A stretch of 64,000 nucleotides of DNA from assembly GCA_036399055.1 (NCBI GenBank), contig DASWNX010000033.1, forward strand, positions 92,953 to 156,952, read 5' to 3'. This DNA is from Jatrophihabitans sp. GTDB lineage: Bacteria > Actinomycetota > Actinomycetes > Mycobacteriales > Jatrophihabitantaceae. Made by a program: the position numbers and the translations under genes. A model generated the notes under the pieces. The model searched no databases and had not been told where the DNA came from. It worked only from the letters and a program-made list of their open reading frames with translations. Shown piece after piece: positions 54,484 to 62,736 of this stretch. Position 1 is the stretch's first letter; each line of letters opens with the position of its first letter.

Positions 54484-56097
54484 TCAGAGCCGCCCGGCGG
54501 GCTGGTCGGTGACCGCCCGCAACCGCCACTTCATCACCTTGCCGGTGGCGGTGTGCGGCAACTCCGCCACCTCGATGATCTGCTTGGGCAGCTTGAACCG
54601 GGCCAGCGACCGCGCCGCCTGCTCGAGCAGCTCGTCCGGGTCCAGCACCGCGCCCGGCTCGGGCACCACGTAAGCCACGATCGCCTCACTCATCTCGCCC
54701 TCGCTCACCCCGAGGATCGCGACCTCGGCGACTCCGGGCAGCTTGCTGAACACCGCCTCGACCTCGGCGGGGTAGACGTTGAAGCCGTTCACCAGCACCA
54801 GGTCGCTGCGCCGGCCCACCAGGTAGTAGTCGCCGTCGTCGTCGGCCACCGCCAGGTCGCCGGTGCTGAACCAGCCGTCGGAGCCCGGGCCCTCAGTCGC
54901 GTCGGGCCAGTAGCCGAGGAACAGGTTGGGCCCGCGCACCTCGAGCATTCCCAGGTCGCCCACCTCGACGGCCTCGCCGTCGCTGTCGACCAGCCGCACC
55001 TCGACGCCGGGCAACGGCCGTCCGACCGAGCCAGCCTTGGGCTCTGCCCAGTTGTCCGGGCCCGCCGGCGTCAGGTTGAGGCTGATCACCGGAGCGGCCT
55101 CGGTCAGACCGTAACCCTCGAAGAGCGGCACCCCCACGGCCGCGTAGCGGGCGACCAGCGCCGCAGACAGCGGCGCCGAGCCGGACAGGGCGAACCGGAC
55201 GCCGGCGAAGCCGTCGGCCAGGTTGGGCTGCTCGGCCCACATCGCGAACTCCACCGGCGCGCCGATCACCACGGTGGCCCGCTCCTCGCGCAGCTCCTCG
55301 AGGCTGGCGACCGCGTCGAACTTCGGCGCCAGCACCACGCTCGCGCCGAAGTACAGGGCCAGCCCCAGGCCGGCGTTGAGGCCGAAGACGTGGAACAACG
55401 GCAGCGGCAGGTAGATCCGGTCCTGCGCGCTGATCGGCGCCGGCTGCAGGTCCGCCACCTGGGCGAGGTTGGCCAGCAACGCGCGCGTCGGCAGCATCGC
55501 GCCCTTGGGCAGGCCTGAGGTCCCGGAGGTGTAGAGCAGCACGGCCAGTTGCTCGCCGGTGCGGTCCAGGTCTCGCGGCGGGCCGTCCGGGGCGGCCCGG
55601 CCGCTGGCCAGCAGCTCGGTCACGGTGGGCAGGTCCTCGGCTCCGGACCGGGCGGCGATCACGATCTGGCTCAGCTGCGGGTGTCCCTGGTACAGCTGGT
55701 CGGCGGCGGCGACCGCGGCCACCGACGAGGTGACCAGCATCCGGGCGCCTGAGTCAGTGAGGATGTGGTCCAGCTCGGCCAGCGTGTAGCCGGGGTTGAC
55801 CGGCACGATGACCAGGCCCGCCTGCAACGCGGCCAGGTACACCGCGACGAACTCGGCGGTGGTGGGCGCCTGGATGGCCAGCCGGTCATCGGGCCGCATG
55901 CCGGCGGCGACCAGACCGGCCGCCAGGTCTGCCACGGCCTGGCGCAGCTCGAGCCACGTCCAGCGGTGCTCGGCGTCGATCAGCGCGACCTCGGCCGGCC
56001 GATCCGCCGCGGCCCGCTCCAGCAGGTCGCCGAATGTCGACGGGCCGTGGGCCTGGCTCGGCCCGCCCGATGGCCACGCGCGCGACTGGACAGTCAC
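54484..56097 (-). CDS. long-chain fatty acyl-CoA ligase (AMP-binding)
   Basis: 537 residues. Motifs: VLLYTSGTSGLPKGAMLPTRAL, LFHVFGLNAGLGL, FEGYGLTEAAPVISLN, FSTGDLAVADDDGDYYLVGR and the catalytic Lys in LPHTATGKVMKWRLR. GTG 56097 is preceded by AGGAGG with five bases spacing, so the longer open frame is not used. It shares a transcript with the downstream glutaredoxin gene. The fatty acid substrate is unknown. Confidence 0.92.
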   Translation of the reverse strand: MTVQSRAWPSGGPSQAHGPSTFGDLLERAAADRPAEVALIDAEHRWTWLELRQAVADLAAGLVAAGMRPDDRLAIQAPTTAEFVAVYLAALQAGLVIVPVNPGYTLAELDHILTDSGARMLVTSSVAAVAAADQLYQGHPQLSQIVIAARSGAEDLPTVTELLASGRAAPDGPPRDLDRTGEQLAVLLYTSGTSGLPKGAMLPTRALLANLAQVADLQPAPISAQDRIYLPLPLFHVFGLNAGLGLALYFGASVVLAPKFDAVASLEELREERATVVIGAPVEFAMWAEQPNLADGFAGVRFALSGSAPLSAALVARYAAVGVPLFEGYGLTEAAPVISLNLTPAGPDNWAEPKAGSVGRPLPGVEVRLVDSDGEAVEVGDLGMLEVRGPNLFLGYWPDATEGPGSDGWFSTGDLAVADDDGDYYLVGRRSDLVLVNGFNVYPAEVEAVFSKLPGVAEVAILGVSEGEMSEAIVAYVVPEPGAVLDPDELLEQAARSLARFKLPKQIIEVAELPHTATGKVMKWRLRAVTDQPAGRL

Positions 56098-56334
56098 CCA
56101 GACCTCCTGAACTTCGGCACCGGTCGTGCGTGGGCCGGTTCGATTACAAGCTACTGACGGGTACGCCAGGACGCCAGGCAAGCCAGTCTGACTGCGCCGG
56201 CCCAGATATTCAACAGAGAGTAATCACTTGGTACTCGTACTGGAACGTTTGTGCAGGTACCGTCCAAGTCACGAAATGGCCCGCCCCCGACGGCGTGCGC
56301 CTGACCGCCTAACCACGGAAGCGGGGCCTGGCTG

Positions 56335-57156
56335 ATGAGCGTCCCCGGCGTGGCTGCGGTGAGTCCCGCGGTAGCTGCTCAGGGCTGGGTTGAACTCGCC
56401 CGGCTGGTGGCGTGGGCGGTGCAGGACTGGGCGCGCACGTCGATGGACGCAGTCGAGTCGGCGGTTGATCTTCCGCTGTCGGCCTCCCCACCCGGCGCCA
56501 CCCGCGCCGGGCCGCCCAGTGCTTCCCACGAGTTCGGTCCGTCCAACGACCCGGCGCCGGAAAAGATACCGCTGCCCCGCGACAGGGACGCCTCAGAGGT
56601 CGAGGCTGAGCACGCCGCGATGTGGACCCTGGTGCGAGCGGCCCAGCAGGGCGACGGCGAGGCGTTCGGAAAGTTGTACGACCAGTACGTCGACGCGGTG
56701 TTCCGGTTCATCTACTACCGCGTCAACGACCGGGCGCTGGCCGAGGACTTCACCTCCGAGACCTTTCTGCGCGCGTTGCGACGGATCTCCTCGATCAACT
56801 ACCAGGGCCGCGACATCGGCGCCTGGTTCATCACCATCGCCCGCAACATCGTCTTCGATCACACCAAGTCGGCTCGCTACCGACTCGAGTTGACCACCGG
56901 TGACCTCATCGAGGGCAACGACGTCGACGACGGCCCCGAGCTCGCGGTGCTGACCAATCTGACCAACGCCCGGCTGCTCGAAGCGGTCAACTCCCTGGGC
57001 GAGGAGCAGAAGGAGTGCATCGTGCTGCGCTTCCTCAACGGCCTGTCGGTGGCCGAGACCGCGTCGGTGATGGGCAAGAACGACGGAGCGATCAAGGCGC
57101 TGCAGCATCGGGCCGTCAAGAGGCTGGCCATCGTGCTCGGCGACGAGCTCCGGTGA
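56335..57156 (+). CDS. bldN: ECF sigma factor, BldN-like with N-terminal pro-region
   Basis: 273 residues. Region 2 (RAAQQGDGEAFGKLYDQYVDAVFRFIYYRVNDRALAEDFTSETFLRALRRIS) and region 4 (LGEEQKECIVLRFLNGLSVAETASVMGKNDGAIKALQHRAVKRL) closely resemble Streptomyces sigma-BldN. About 95 residues precede region 2, comparable with the roughly 86-residue pro-sequence that is removed from BldN. The next gene encodes a DUF5667 membrane protein, like RsbN. Location near rex, hemA and glutaredoxin also matches Streptomyces. In that genus BldN turns on chaplin and rodlin genes for aerial growth; whether this organism differentiates is unknown. Confidence 0.85.
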   Translation: MSVPGVAAVSPAVAAQGWVELARLVAWAVQDWARTSMDAVESAVDLPLSASPPGATRAGPPSASHEFGPSNDPAPEKIPLPRDRDASEVEAEHAAMWTLVRAAQQGDGEAFGKLYDQYVDAVFRFIYYRVNDRALAEDFTSETFLRALRRISSINYQGRDIGAWFITIARNIVFDHTKSARYRLELTTGDLIEGNDVDDGPELAVLTNLTNARLLEAVNSLGEEQKECIVLRFLNGLSVAETASVMGKNDGAIKALQHRAVKRLAIVLGDELR

Positions 57157-57279
57157 GCCGGAGCTAATAGGCCCCGCTGGAGTAACCCCACGGGCCGGCT
57201 GTCGTTGAACGCAACGAAGCAGCCAGCATCGCCAGCCAGGCGTCACGGATGCTGAGCTGCGACGAGCCTGGAGGCTGCG

Positions 57280-58587
57280 ATGGGTGCCGGCAGATCTGCC
57301 GCTCGGTGGGCCCGCGGTGACCGCGCGGCTGCCGGCTGCACTGCCGAGGCTGAACTCGTCCGCCGGTTGCGGGCGTTGCCCGGCCCCGTCCCCGAGCCTC
57401 AGTTCAGAGCCGAGCTGCGCGCCCAGCTGGTCGCCATCACCGCCCGAATCGTGTCCGAGTCACCAGCCGCTGAGCCCGCCACCGGTCCGAGCGCCCTCGC
57501 CGGCCGGCGGTCCCGCGCGGCCGGTGGCCGCGCCCTGCGCACGCTGCGCCGTCCGGCGCTGGCCCTGGCCGGCGCGTCGACGGTGCTGACGCTGCTGCTC
57601 GGCATGGCGGTCTGGATGTCGAGCGGGTCGCTGCCCGGCCAGTCCCTGTACGGCGTGAAGAGGGCCAGCGAGAACGTCCAGCTGTCGATGGCCAGCGGCG
57701 ACGTCGCCAAGGGTCAGGCCTATCTGCAGCTGGCCGGTAACCGGGTGCGCGAGGCCGCTGACCTGCTCTCCCAATCGGCGTCCGCCGGCGGCAAGCTCAG
57801 CGCCGCTGGACAGCTCAGCCCGCGCACCGCGTCGCTGGTCACCGACACCCTCGACAGCGCCGACTCCGACAGCGTCAACGGCATGCGGCTGCTCGGCGGG
57901 GCCGCGGTGGCTCAGCTGTCGCGGGAGCCGCTGACCAAGATGAGCGGGTGGCTGCCCCCGCACCGAACCCTGCTGAGCCAGGTCCGGGACCGGATTCCGG
58001 CCGGCCCGCTGCGCACCCGCGCCCAGGCGTCGCTGCTGTTGCTGCAACGGATCGCCACCCGCACCGGTCAGCTCAGCAGCGCGATGGGCTGCTCGTGCCT
58101 GGCCCGGGCGGTGGCCGACGAGCTCGGCCCGGTCCCCTGCCGGGCCTGCGGCGCGGCGCCCAACCCGGCGCCCGGCGGCGCGGCTCCTGGTGGGGGCGTG
58201 AGTGCCCCGGCGCCGGTCCCGGGTCCCGGTCTGGGGTCGGCCGCCGGGCCGTCCGGGTCGTTGCCCACCCTGTCGTTGCCGGCCCTCGGCGGTTCAGGCA
58301 GCTCGGCCGGTCCCCCGGCCGGTCCGACGGCATCGCGACCGGCTGGTCCTGGCCTGCCGGCCACGTCCGGTCCCCCGGCCGCCCCGCCGGTGTCCTCACC
58401 GGCGGGCCCGGGGCTGCCGACAGCGCTGCCGTCCTCGCCGCCCTTCAGCTACCCGCCTCACCTACCCACCTCGCTCGGCCCGATCCTGACCGCACCCGCC
58501 AGCCCGCCGCTGACGCTGCCCGGGGCGGTCGACGGCTTGCCCGGCCTCGGCGTCCAGCCGTCACTGCCGGGTGTCTCACGCCCCTGA
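57280..58587 (+). CDS. DUF5667 membrane protein, RsbN-like anti-sigma candidate
   Basis: 435 residues. N-terminal cytoplasmic part (ELVRRLRALPGPVPEPQFRAELRAQLVAITA), one helix (ALALAGASTVLTLLLGMAVWM, about 92-112), then the DUF5667 fingerprint LPGQSLYGVKRASENVQLSMASGDVAKGQAYLQLAGNRVREA and a disordered Pro/Gly/Ser tail. In Streptomyces the corresponding protein RsbN binds sigma-BldN. GGAGG at 57270-57274 supports the ATG. It lies 123 bp after the sigma gene; they are not overlapping, so it may also have its own promoter. Confidence 0.8.
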   Translation: MGAGRSAARWARGDRAAAGCTAEAELVRRLRALPGPVPEPQFRAELRAQLVAITARIVSESPAAEPATGPSALAGRRSRAAGGRALRTLRRPALALAGASTVLTLLLGMAVWMSSGSLPGQSLYGVKRASENVQLSMASGDVAKGQAYLQLAGNRVREAADLLSQSASAGGKLSAAGQLSPRTASLVTDTLDSADSDSVNGMRLLGGAAVAQLSREPLTKMSGWLPPHRTLLSQVRDRIPAGPLRTRAQASLLLLQRIATRTGQLSSAMGCSCLARAVADELGPVPCRACGAAPNPAPGGAAPGGGVSAPAPVPGPGLGSAAGPSGSLPTLSLPALGGSGSSAGPPAGPTASRPAGPGLPATSGPPAAPPVSSPAGPGLPTALPSSPPFSYPPHLPTSLGPILTAPASPPLTLPGAVDGLPGLGVQPSLPGVSRP

Positions 58588-58644
58588 CCCACTGACTACG
58601 CTCGGTGCTGCTCAGCGAACTTCCTCGCGTCGAAGGGGGCACCG

Positions 58645-59484
58645 ATGCCTGGCCGTTCCACGGGGTCGGCAGTGCCCGAGGTCGAGCAGGCACTGGCCAT
58701 CCCGGACCATCCTGAGGCTGCGGCGTTCTTCGACGTGGACAACACCGTCGTCGTAGGGGCCTCGATCTTCTACTTCGCCAAGGGGCTGGCGGCGCGCAAG
58801 TTCTTCTCCACCAGCGACCTGCGACGGTTCCTCTGGCAGCAGGTGAAGTTCCGGGCCGGCGGCGAGGCGCAGGACCACATCACCTCGGCCCAGGAGTCGG
58901 CGCTGGCCTTCATCGCGGGCAAGCCGGTCGCCGAGCTCGTGGCGATGTCGGAGGAGATCTACGACGAGACCATCGCCGCCAGGATCTACTCCGGCACCAG
59001 GGCGCTGGCCCAGCTGCACCTGGACGCCGGCGAGCGGGTCTGGCTGGTCACCGCGACGCCCGAAGAGCTGGCCAGGCTCATCGCCCGGCGGCTGGGGCTC
59101 ACCGGGGCGCTGGGCACCCGGGCCGAGGAGCAGGACGGCCTGTTCACCGGACGGCTGCTCGGGGAGCTGCTGCACGGCGAGGCCAAGGCGGCGGCAGTCC
59201 GTGACCTGGCGTTGCGCGAGGGGCTGGACCTGGCTCAGTGCGCGGCGTACTCCGACTCCATCAACGACATCCCGATGCTGTCCCTGGTCGGCCGGCCGGT
59301 CGCGGTCAACCCGGACTCGGCGCTGCGCGACGAGGCCCGCCGGCGAGGCTGGGAGATCCGCGACTTCCGCACCGGACGCAAGGCGGCCCGGATCGGCGTG
59401 CCGACCGCTCTTGCCACTGCCGCGGCCGGCGGCGCGGTGGTCGGCGCCATGGCGATCGGCCGCCGCAGGAGCCCGGTCGCTTGA
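58645..59484 (+). CDS. HAD-IB family phosphatase (SerB-like)
   Basis: 279 residues. The nucleophile motif is [23 protein letters not shown], motif II is [19 protein letters not shown], and motif III/IV is [24 protein letters not shown]. The C-terminus ends in a hydrophobic helix ([19 protein letters not shown]), suggesting membrane association. HAD-IB enzymes of this kind are linked to PlsC and act on phosphorylated lipid intermediates; here plsC is the convergent neighbour. The substrate is not certain. Confidence 0.9.
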   Translation: MPGRSTGSAVPEVEQALAIPDHPEAAAFFDVDNTVVVGASIFYFAKGLAARKFFSTSDLRRFLWQQVKFRAGGEAQDHITSAQESALAFIAGKPVAELVAMSEEIYDETIAARIYSGTRALAQLHLDAGERVWLVTATPEELARLIARRLGLTGALGTRAEEQDGLFTGRLLGELLHGEAKAAAVRDLALREGLDLAQCAAYSDSINDIPMLSLVGRPVAVNPDSALRDEARRRGWEIRDFRTGRKAARIGVPTALATAAAGGAVVGAMAIGRRRSPVA

Positions 59485-59500
59485 GGCCGTGAGCCCGAGC

Positions 59501-59626
59501 GGCCTCAGTGCCAGGCCGAGCGGCCTCACAGTGCCAGGCTGAGGGCCTCAGTGCCAGACCGAACGGCCTCAGTGCCAGACCGAACGGCCTCAGTGCCAGG
59601 CTGAGGGCCTCAGTGCCAGACCGAAC
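59501..59626. repeat. about 21-bp tandem repeat anchored on the plsC 3' end
   Basis: Six units of GGCCTCAGTGCCAGACCGAAC and close variants (20-22 bp) fill the gap between HAD and plsC. The last unit contains the plsC codons RSVWH and its TGA stop, so five additional copies of the gene end, stop included, lie beyond it. They alternate between an ACCGAAC and a GCTGAG-type end. Confidence 0.88.
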
Positions 59627-60557
59627 GGCGCTGCATCAGCACCCGGTACAGGCTGCCCTGAATCTGCTCGCGAACCCGGTCGGTGATCTCGAAGACCAGC
59701 ATCGGGTCCTCCGCCGCCTCGGGGCCGTACTCGGCGGTCTCGATCGGCTCGCCGAATTCGATGTGCCACTTGCTGGGCAGCGGTATCAACCCGAGCGGGC
59801 CCAACCAGGGAAAGGTCGGCGTCAACGGAAAGTGCGGCAGGCCCAGCACCCGCGCCAGCGTCTTGGCGTTGCCGAGCATCGGGTAGATCTCCTCAGAGCC
59901 CACGATCGCGGTGGGGATGATCGGCGCGCCGGTCCGCAGCGCCGCCGAGACGAACCCGCCGCGGCCGAAGCGCTGCAGCTTGTACCGCTCGGAGAACGGC
60001 TTTCCGATGCCCTTGAAACCCTCCGGCCAGACCCCGACCAGCTCCCCGGCGCCCAGCAGCCGCTCAGCGTCGGCGTGGCAGGCCAACGTGCTGCCGGTCT
60101 TGCGGGCGAGCGGCCCGAGCACCGGGGTGGTGAACACCAGGTCCGCGGCGAGCAGCCGCAGAAAGCGGTGGTTCGGCGTCTCCTCATGCACCGCGGTCGC
60201 CGTCATCACCCCGTCCAAAGCCCACAGCGCGCCAGCGTGGTTGGCCACGATCAACGCTCCTGAGTCGCCCGGCAGGTGGTGCGCGCCGGTCACCTCGGTG
60301 CGGAACCACTTGCGGTAGAGCTGGCGGGCCGCCGCCAGCACCGTCGCCTCGGTGAGCTCCGGGTCGAATCCGAAGTCATCGATCGGGTAGTCCCCGGTGA
60401 CGCGGTGACGCAGGAACCTCAGACCGGCCGCGGCTCGGCGCTCCCACGTCGCGGCCTGGCTGTCGGCGGGCGGCTTGGGCGGCTGGCCCGGCTCAGCGCC
60501 CCGCGCCAGCGGCGCGCGCTCCTGCGGATGCAACCTGATCACCTGCGCCTCAGCCAT
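59610..60557 (-). CDS. 1-acyl-sn-glycerol-3-phosphate acyltransferase-like (PlsC family)
   Basis: Acylates lysophospholipids or related glycolipid precursors at the membrane. 315 residues. The acyltransferase block is IVANHAGALWALDGVM; later motifs are VGVWPEGFKGIGKPFSERYKLQRFGRGGF (EG motif) and APIIPTAIVGSEEIYPMLGN. Seven residues separate His and Asp in the first motif, longer than the canonical H(x)4D. A 60-residue disordered N-terminus leads the domain. Its 5' end overlaps the epimerase gene by 8 bp. Counterpart of Rv0502. Confidence 0.87.
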   Translation of the reverse strand: MAEAQVIRLHPQERAPLARGAEPGQPPKPPADSQAATWERRAAAGLRFLRHRVTGDYPIDDFGFDPELTEATVLAAARQLYRKWFRTEVTGAHHLPGDSGALIVANHAGALWALDGVMTATAVHEETPNHRFLRLLAADLVFTTPVLGPLARKTGSTLACHADAERLLGAGELVGVWPEGFKGIGKPFSERYKLQRFGRGGFVSAALRTGAPIIPTAIVGSEEIYPMLGNAKTLARVLGLPHFPLTPTFPWLGPLGLIPLPSKWHIEFGEPIETAEYGPEAAEDPMLVFEITDRVREQIQGSLYRVLMQRRSVWH

Positions 60558-61650
60558 GGCGAAGCCTCCTCGAAGACCTGATCGACGACACCGACGCCGT
60601 GGTGGGCGCGGCGTGCGGCGCAGTGGTGCGCAACACCCGGGCCAGCACCGACTCTCCCGCGTCGAGGACCGCCTCGGTGAGCACCGGCTGCACCGGCCGG
60701 CCGGTGAGGAAGGACTCGAAGGCAGCCGCGGTGGAGAACTGCGGCGTGTACCCGAAGACGTCTTTGAGCCGGTCGTTGGCGACGACCCGCCCGAAGTTCA
60801 GGAACTGCATCTGCTCGGGTGAGAAGTCGACGACGCCACTGCGACGGACCGCCCGGCCGACGAACGAGACGGCCGGGGCAGGCACCGGGACGGCGATCTT
60901 GCCGGCCCGCCGGATCGCCTGGCTGAGCAGCAGCACGCCGTCAGCGGCGACGTTGAAGGTCCCGGGCCGGTCGGAGGTGCTGGCCAGTCGCAGCACCTCG
61001 ATGGCGTCGGTCTCGTGCAGCAACTGCAGCCGGGGGTCGAAGCCGAAGGCGGTGGGCACGATCGGCAGCTGGAAGTAGCGGGTCAGCGGGGTGTCGATGA
61101 ACGGGCCGACGAAGTTGGCGAAACGCAGCAAGGTGACGTTGACGTCGGGGCGGCGGCGGGTGAACCCGCGCAGGTAGCCCTCGACCTCGACGGCGTCCTT
61201 GGCGTAGCCGCTGCGGGGCAGCGCCTTGGCCGTCATGTCCTCGGTGAAGATCGCCGGGTCCCGTGGGGACGTGCCGTAGACGGCGGTGGTGGACTTGACC
61301 ACCAGCCGCCGGACGGTGTCGGAGTTCTGGCAGGCCGCCAGCAGCTGCATCGTGCCGATGACGTTCAGCTCTTTCATCGGCGTGCGGCCGCCGGCGCCGT
61401 GTGGGGTCGCCGTCACGGAGGCGTGCACGACGGTGTCCACCTCCGCCTGGCTGATCACGCGGGAGATCAGCGGGTTGCGGATGTCGGCCCGGACGAACTC
61501 GGTGCGGCCCAGCAGGTTCAGGTCGGCCCGGGCCGGCGGCACCGTGTCGACTCCGATGATCCGGTCGATGGCGGGGTCAGCAGACAGCCGACCGGCCAGC
61601 CTGCAGGCCAGATGCCGGCTCACGCCGGTGACCATGACGACCCGCGACAT
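60550..61650 (-). CDS. NAD-dependent epimerase/dehydratase (extended SDR, Rv0501-like)
   Basis: 366 residues. Cofactor motif VVMVTGVSRHLACRLAGRL, VDTVVHASVTA, LVVKSTTAVYG and the catalytic pattern SGYAKDAVEVEGYLRG. The family is labelled GalE2 in mycobacteria, but sugar-epimerase activity is unproven. It precedes and overlaps plsC, matching Rv0501-Rv0502, so it may act in the same envelope-lipid process. AGGAG lies just upstream of ATG 61650. Confidence 0.88.
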   Translation of the reverse strand: MSRVVMVTGVSRHLACRLAGRLSADPAIDRIIGVDTVPPARADLNLLGRTEFVRADIRNPLISRVISQAEVDTVVHASVTATPHGAGGRTPMKELNVIGTMQLLAACQNSDTVRRLVVKSTTAVYGTSPRDPAIFTEDMTAKALPRSGYAKDAVEVEGYLRGFTRRRPDVNVTLLRFANFVGPFIDTPLTRYFQLPIVPTAFGFDPRLQLLHETDAIEVLRLASTSDRPGTFNVAADGVLLLSQAIRRAGKIAVPVPAPAVSFVGRAVRRSGVVDFSPEQMQFLNFGRVVANDRLKDVFGYTPQFSTAAAFESFLTGRPVQPVLTEAVLDAGESVLARVLRTTAPHAAPTTASVSSIRSSRRLRHG

Positions 61651-61762
61651 AGGACTCCTACCCAGGGATGTCGAGCTCTTGCCTGGAGCGACCCATGCTA
61701 GTCAGCCGGCTGGCAGCGCGCCTGCTGGCGGCCCGACGCTTGCAGGTCGGTGGTGGTCAGTG

Positions 61763-61885
61763 GCTTGAGTCAGCGGCGCGGCTTGAGTCAGCGGCGCGGC
61801 TTGAGTCAGCGGCGTGGGCCAGCGTCGTGGGTGCGTCAGCGGCTCGGGTCACCGGCGTGGGTGCGTCAGCGGCTCGGGTCACCGG
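61763..61885. repeat. 18-bp and 30-bp tandem repeats
   Basis: Three copies of GCTTGAGTCAGCGGCGCG (61763-61816) followed, after 9 bp, by two copies of a 30-bp unit (61826-61855 and 61856-61885) containing GTGCGTCAGCGGCTCGGG. Both share the core GTCAGCGGC, so they probably arose from one ancestor. They fill the gap between the epimerase start and the bS22 terminator; no gene lies here. Confidence 0.85.
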
Positions 61886-61896
61886 CCGGAGACGCG

Positions 61897-61932
61897 AAAA
61901 GCTGGCTCCGGCGTCGGGACGCGGAGCCAGCT
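61897..61932 (-). terminator. intrinsic terminator of the bS22 gene
   Basis: Stem AGCTGGCTCCG (61900-61910) with its complement at 61922-61932 and a small inner stem GCGTC/GACGC. On the minus strand it follows the bS22 stop by about 18 bases and runs into TTTT (61897-61900), a textbook Rho-independent terminator. Confidence 0.85.
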
Positions 61933-61949
61933 CACCACGGCGAAAGGAG

Positions 61950-62048
61950 TTACTTCTTGTTGCGGCGCTGAACGCGCGTCTTCTTCAGCAGCTTGCGGTG
62001 CTTCTTCTTGGCCATCCGCTTGCGCCGCTTCTTGATGACAGAACCCAT
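61950..62048 (-). CDS. 30S ribosomal protein bS22 (AURKAIP1/COX24 domain)
   Basis: 32 residues, almost half Lys or Arg: starts [19 protein letters not shown] and ends in RRNKK. This tiny basic protein is bound near the decoding centre of the mycobacterial small subunit, and its gene lies between the HTH and galE2-like genes (Rv0500B position), exactly as here. It is too short for most gene finders. It has its own terminator. Confidence 0.93.
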   Translation of the reverse strand: MGSVIKKRRKRMAKKKHRKLLKKTRVQRRNKK

Positions 62049-62299
62049 TGCTTACCTCACCAACATGATCGACTCGCGTTACCGGACCTGAGCGACTTGG
62101 CTGAACTCGAATGACCTCGAAGTCACCTGCAGGTCATGCACGCGTCACTGGCTGGGAGCTTACCGTGCTGCGTCGGGCCTGATGACACCGCTGGCTGGGG
62201 GGTCTGCGACCAGCAGCCCCTCGCCCAGAGGACGGCTGTCCTGTCTGATGTGGGCGAGATGCCGCATACTTCTGGCTCATCCCCTGAAAGGAGCGACAC

Positions 62300-62401
62300 G
62301 TGTCGAACAACAACTGGCCGAAGCTATCCAACTGGGACTGGTCGAAGCCATCCCACTGGAACCGGACGCCCCTCGCGACCTGGCATTGGCCCACTCCCTG
62401 A
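62300..62401 (+). CDS. tryptophan-rich 33-residue peptide, copy 1
   Basis: Unannotated small gene. AAAGGAG (62287-62293) lies six bases before GTG 62300, and the frame closes at TGA 62399-62401. The peptide has six Trp and reads as octads: NWPKLSNW / DWSKPSHW / NRTPLATW / HWPTP, after MSNN. It has the same length, start context, first residues and last six residues (WHWPTP) as copy 2. GC at codon position 3 is high (about 27 of 31), as expected of real genes here. No signal peptide. It lies between bS22 and the HTH gene. Function unknown; similarity to a known family not recognised. Confidence 0.72.
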   Translation: MSNNNWPKLSNWDWSKPSHWNRTPLATWHWPTP

Positions 62402-62427
62402 CGCGGCCCCGCCCGACGCACGCCGCG

Positions 62428-62469
62428 CGTCATGCTGCCGCGTCGCCCTGACGACCGCTCAGCACGACG
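62428..62469 (+). terminator. hairpin after Trp-rich gene 1
   Basis: CGTCATGCTG (62428-62437) pairs with CAGCACGACG (62460-62469) with one mismatch, about 26 bases after the stop. The equivalent hairpin after copy 2 is perfect. A 13-bp tandem repeat, CGCGACGGTAGCT, follows at 62473-62498. Confidence 0.6.
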
Positions 62470-62607
62470 GTCCGCGACGGTAGCTCGCGACGGTAGCTGA
62501 GGTGACGGCCTCGACTAACCGTTCAGCAAGCCACGGGACGAAGACCGCCAGGTCAGCTGACCGGAGCTATCGCACCCCTGAAATCACCATTCGTCAAGGA
62601 GCGACAT

Positions 62608-62709
62608 ATGTCGAATTACAACTGGCCGAAGCCGTCCAACTGGAACTGGCCGTGCCTCGAGAACTGGGAATGGCCGTGTCCCGAGAGCTGGCATTGGCCC
62701 ACTCCCTGA
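62608..62709 (+). CDS. tryptophan-rich 33-residue peptide, copy 2
   Basis: Paralogue of the preceding gene. AAGGAG (62596-62601) sits six bases before ATG 62608; stop TGA 62707-62709. Seven Trp and two Cys (residues 16 and 24) fall in a regular eight-residue repeat, after MSNY: NWPKPSNW / NWPCLENW / EWPCPESW / HWPTP. The pattern is (N/E/H)WPx(P/L)xxW. GC at position 3 is about 27 of 32. Copies 1 and 2 differ mainly in the middle two octads, while ends and ribosome binding site are kept, which suggests selection on the peptide. Followed by a strong hairpin. Function unknown. Confidence 0.75.
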   Translation: MSNYNWPKPSNWNWPCLENWEWPCPESWHWPTP

Positions 62710-62736
62710 CCCGCGCCCCCACCAGACGCACGCCGA

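Noticed and set aside
56182..56334. BldD box in the bldN upstream region
   Set aside because: The AT-richer stretch around 56215-56260 has loosely similar words, but none fits well enough to call.
62300..62709. Trp-rich peptides as a trp operon attenuator leader
   Set aside because: No tryptophan biosynthesis or transport gene lies downstream; the next gene on that side is convergent. There are two complete genes, each with its own hairpin.
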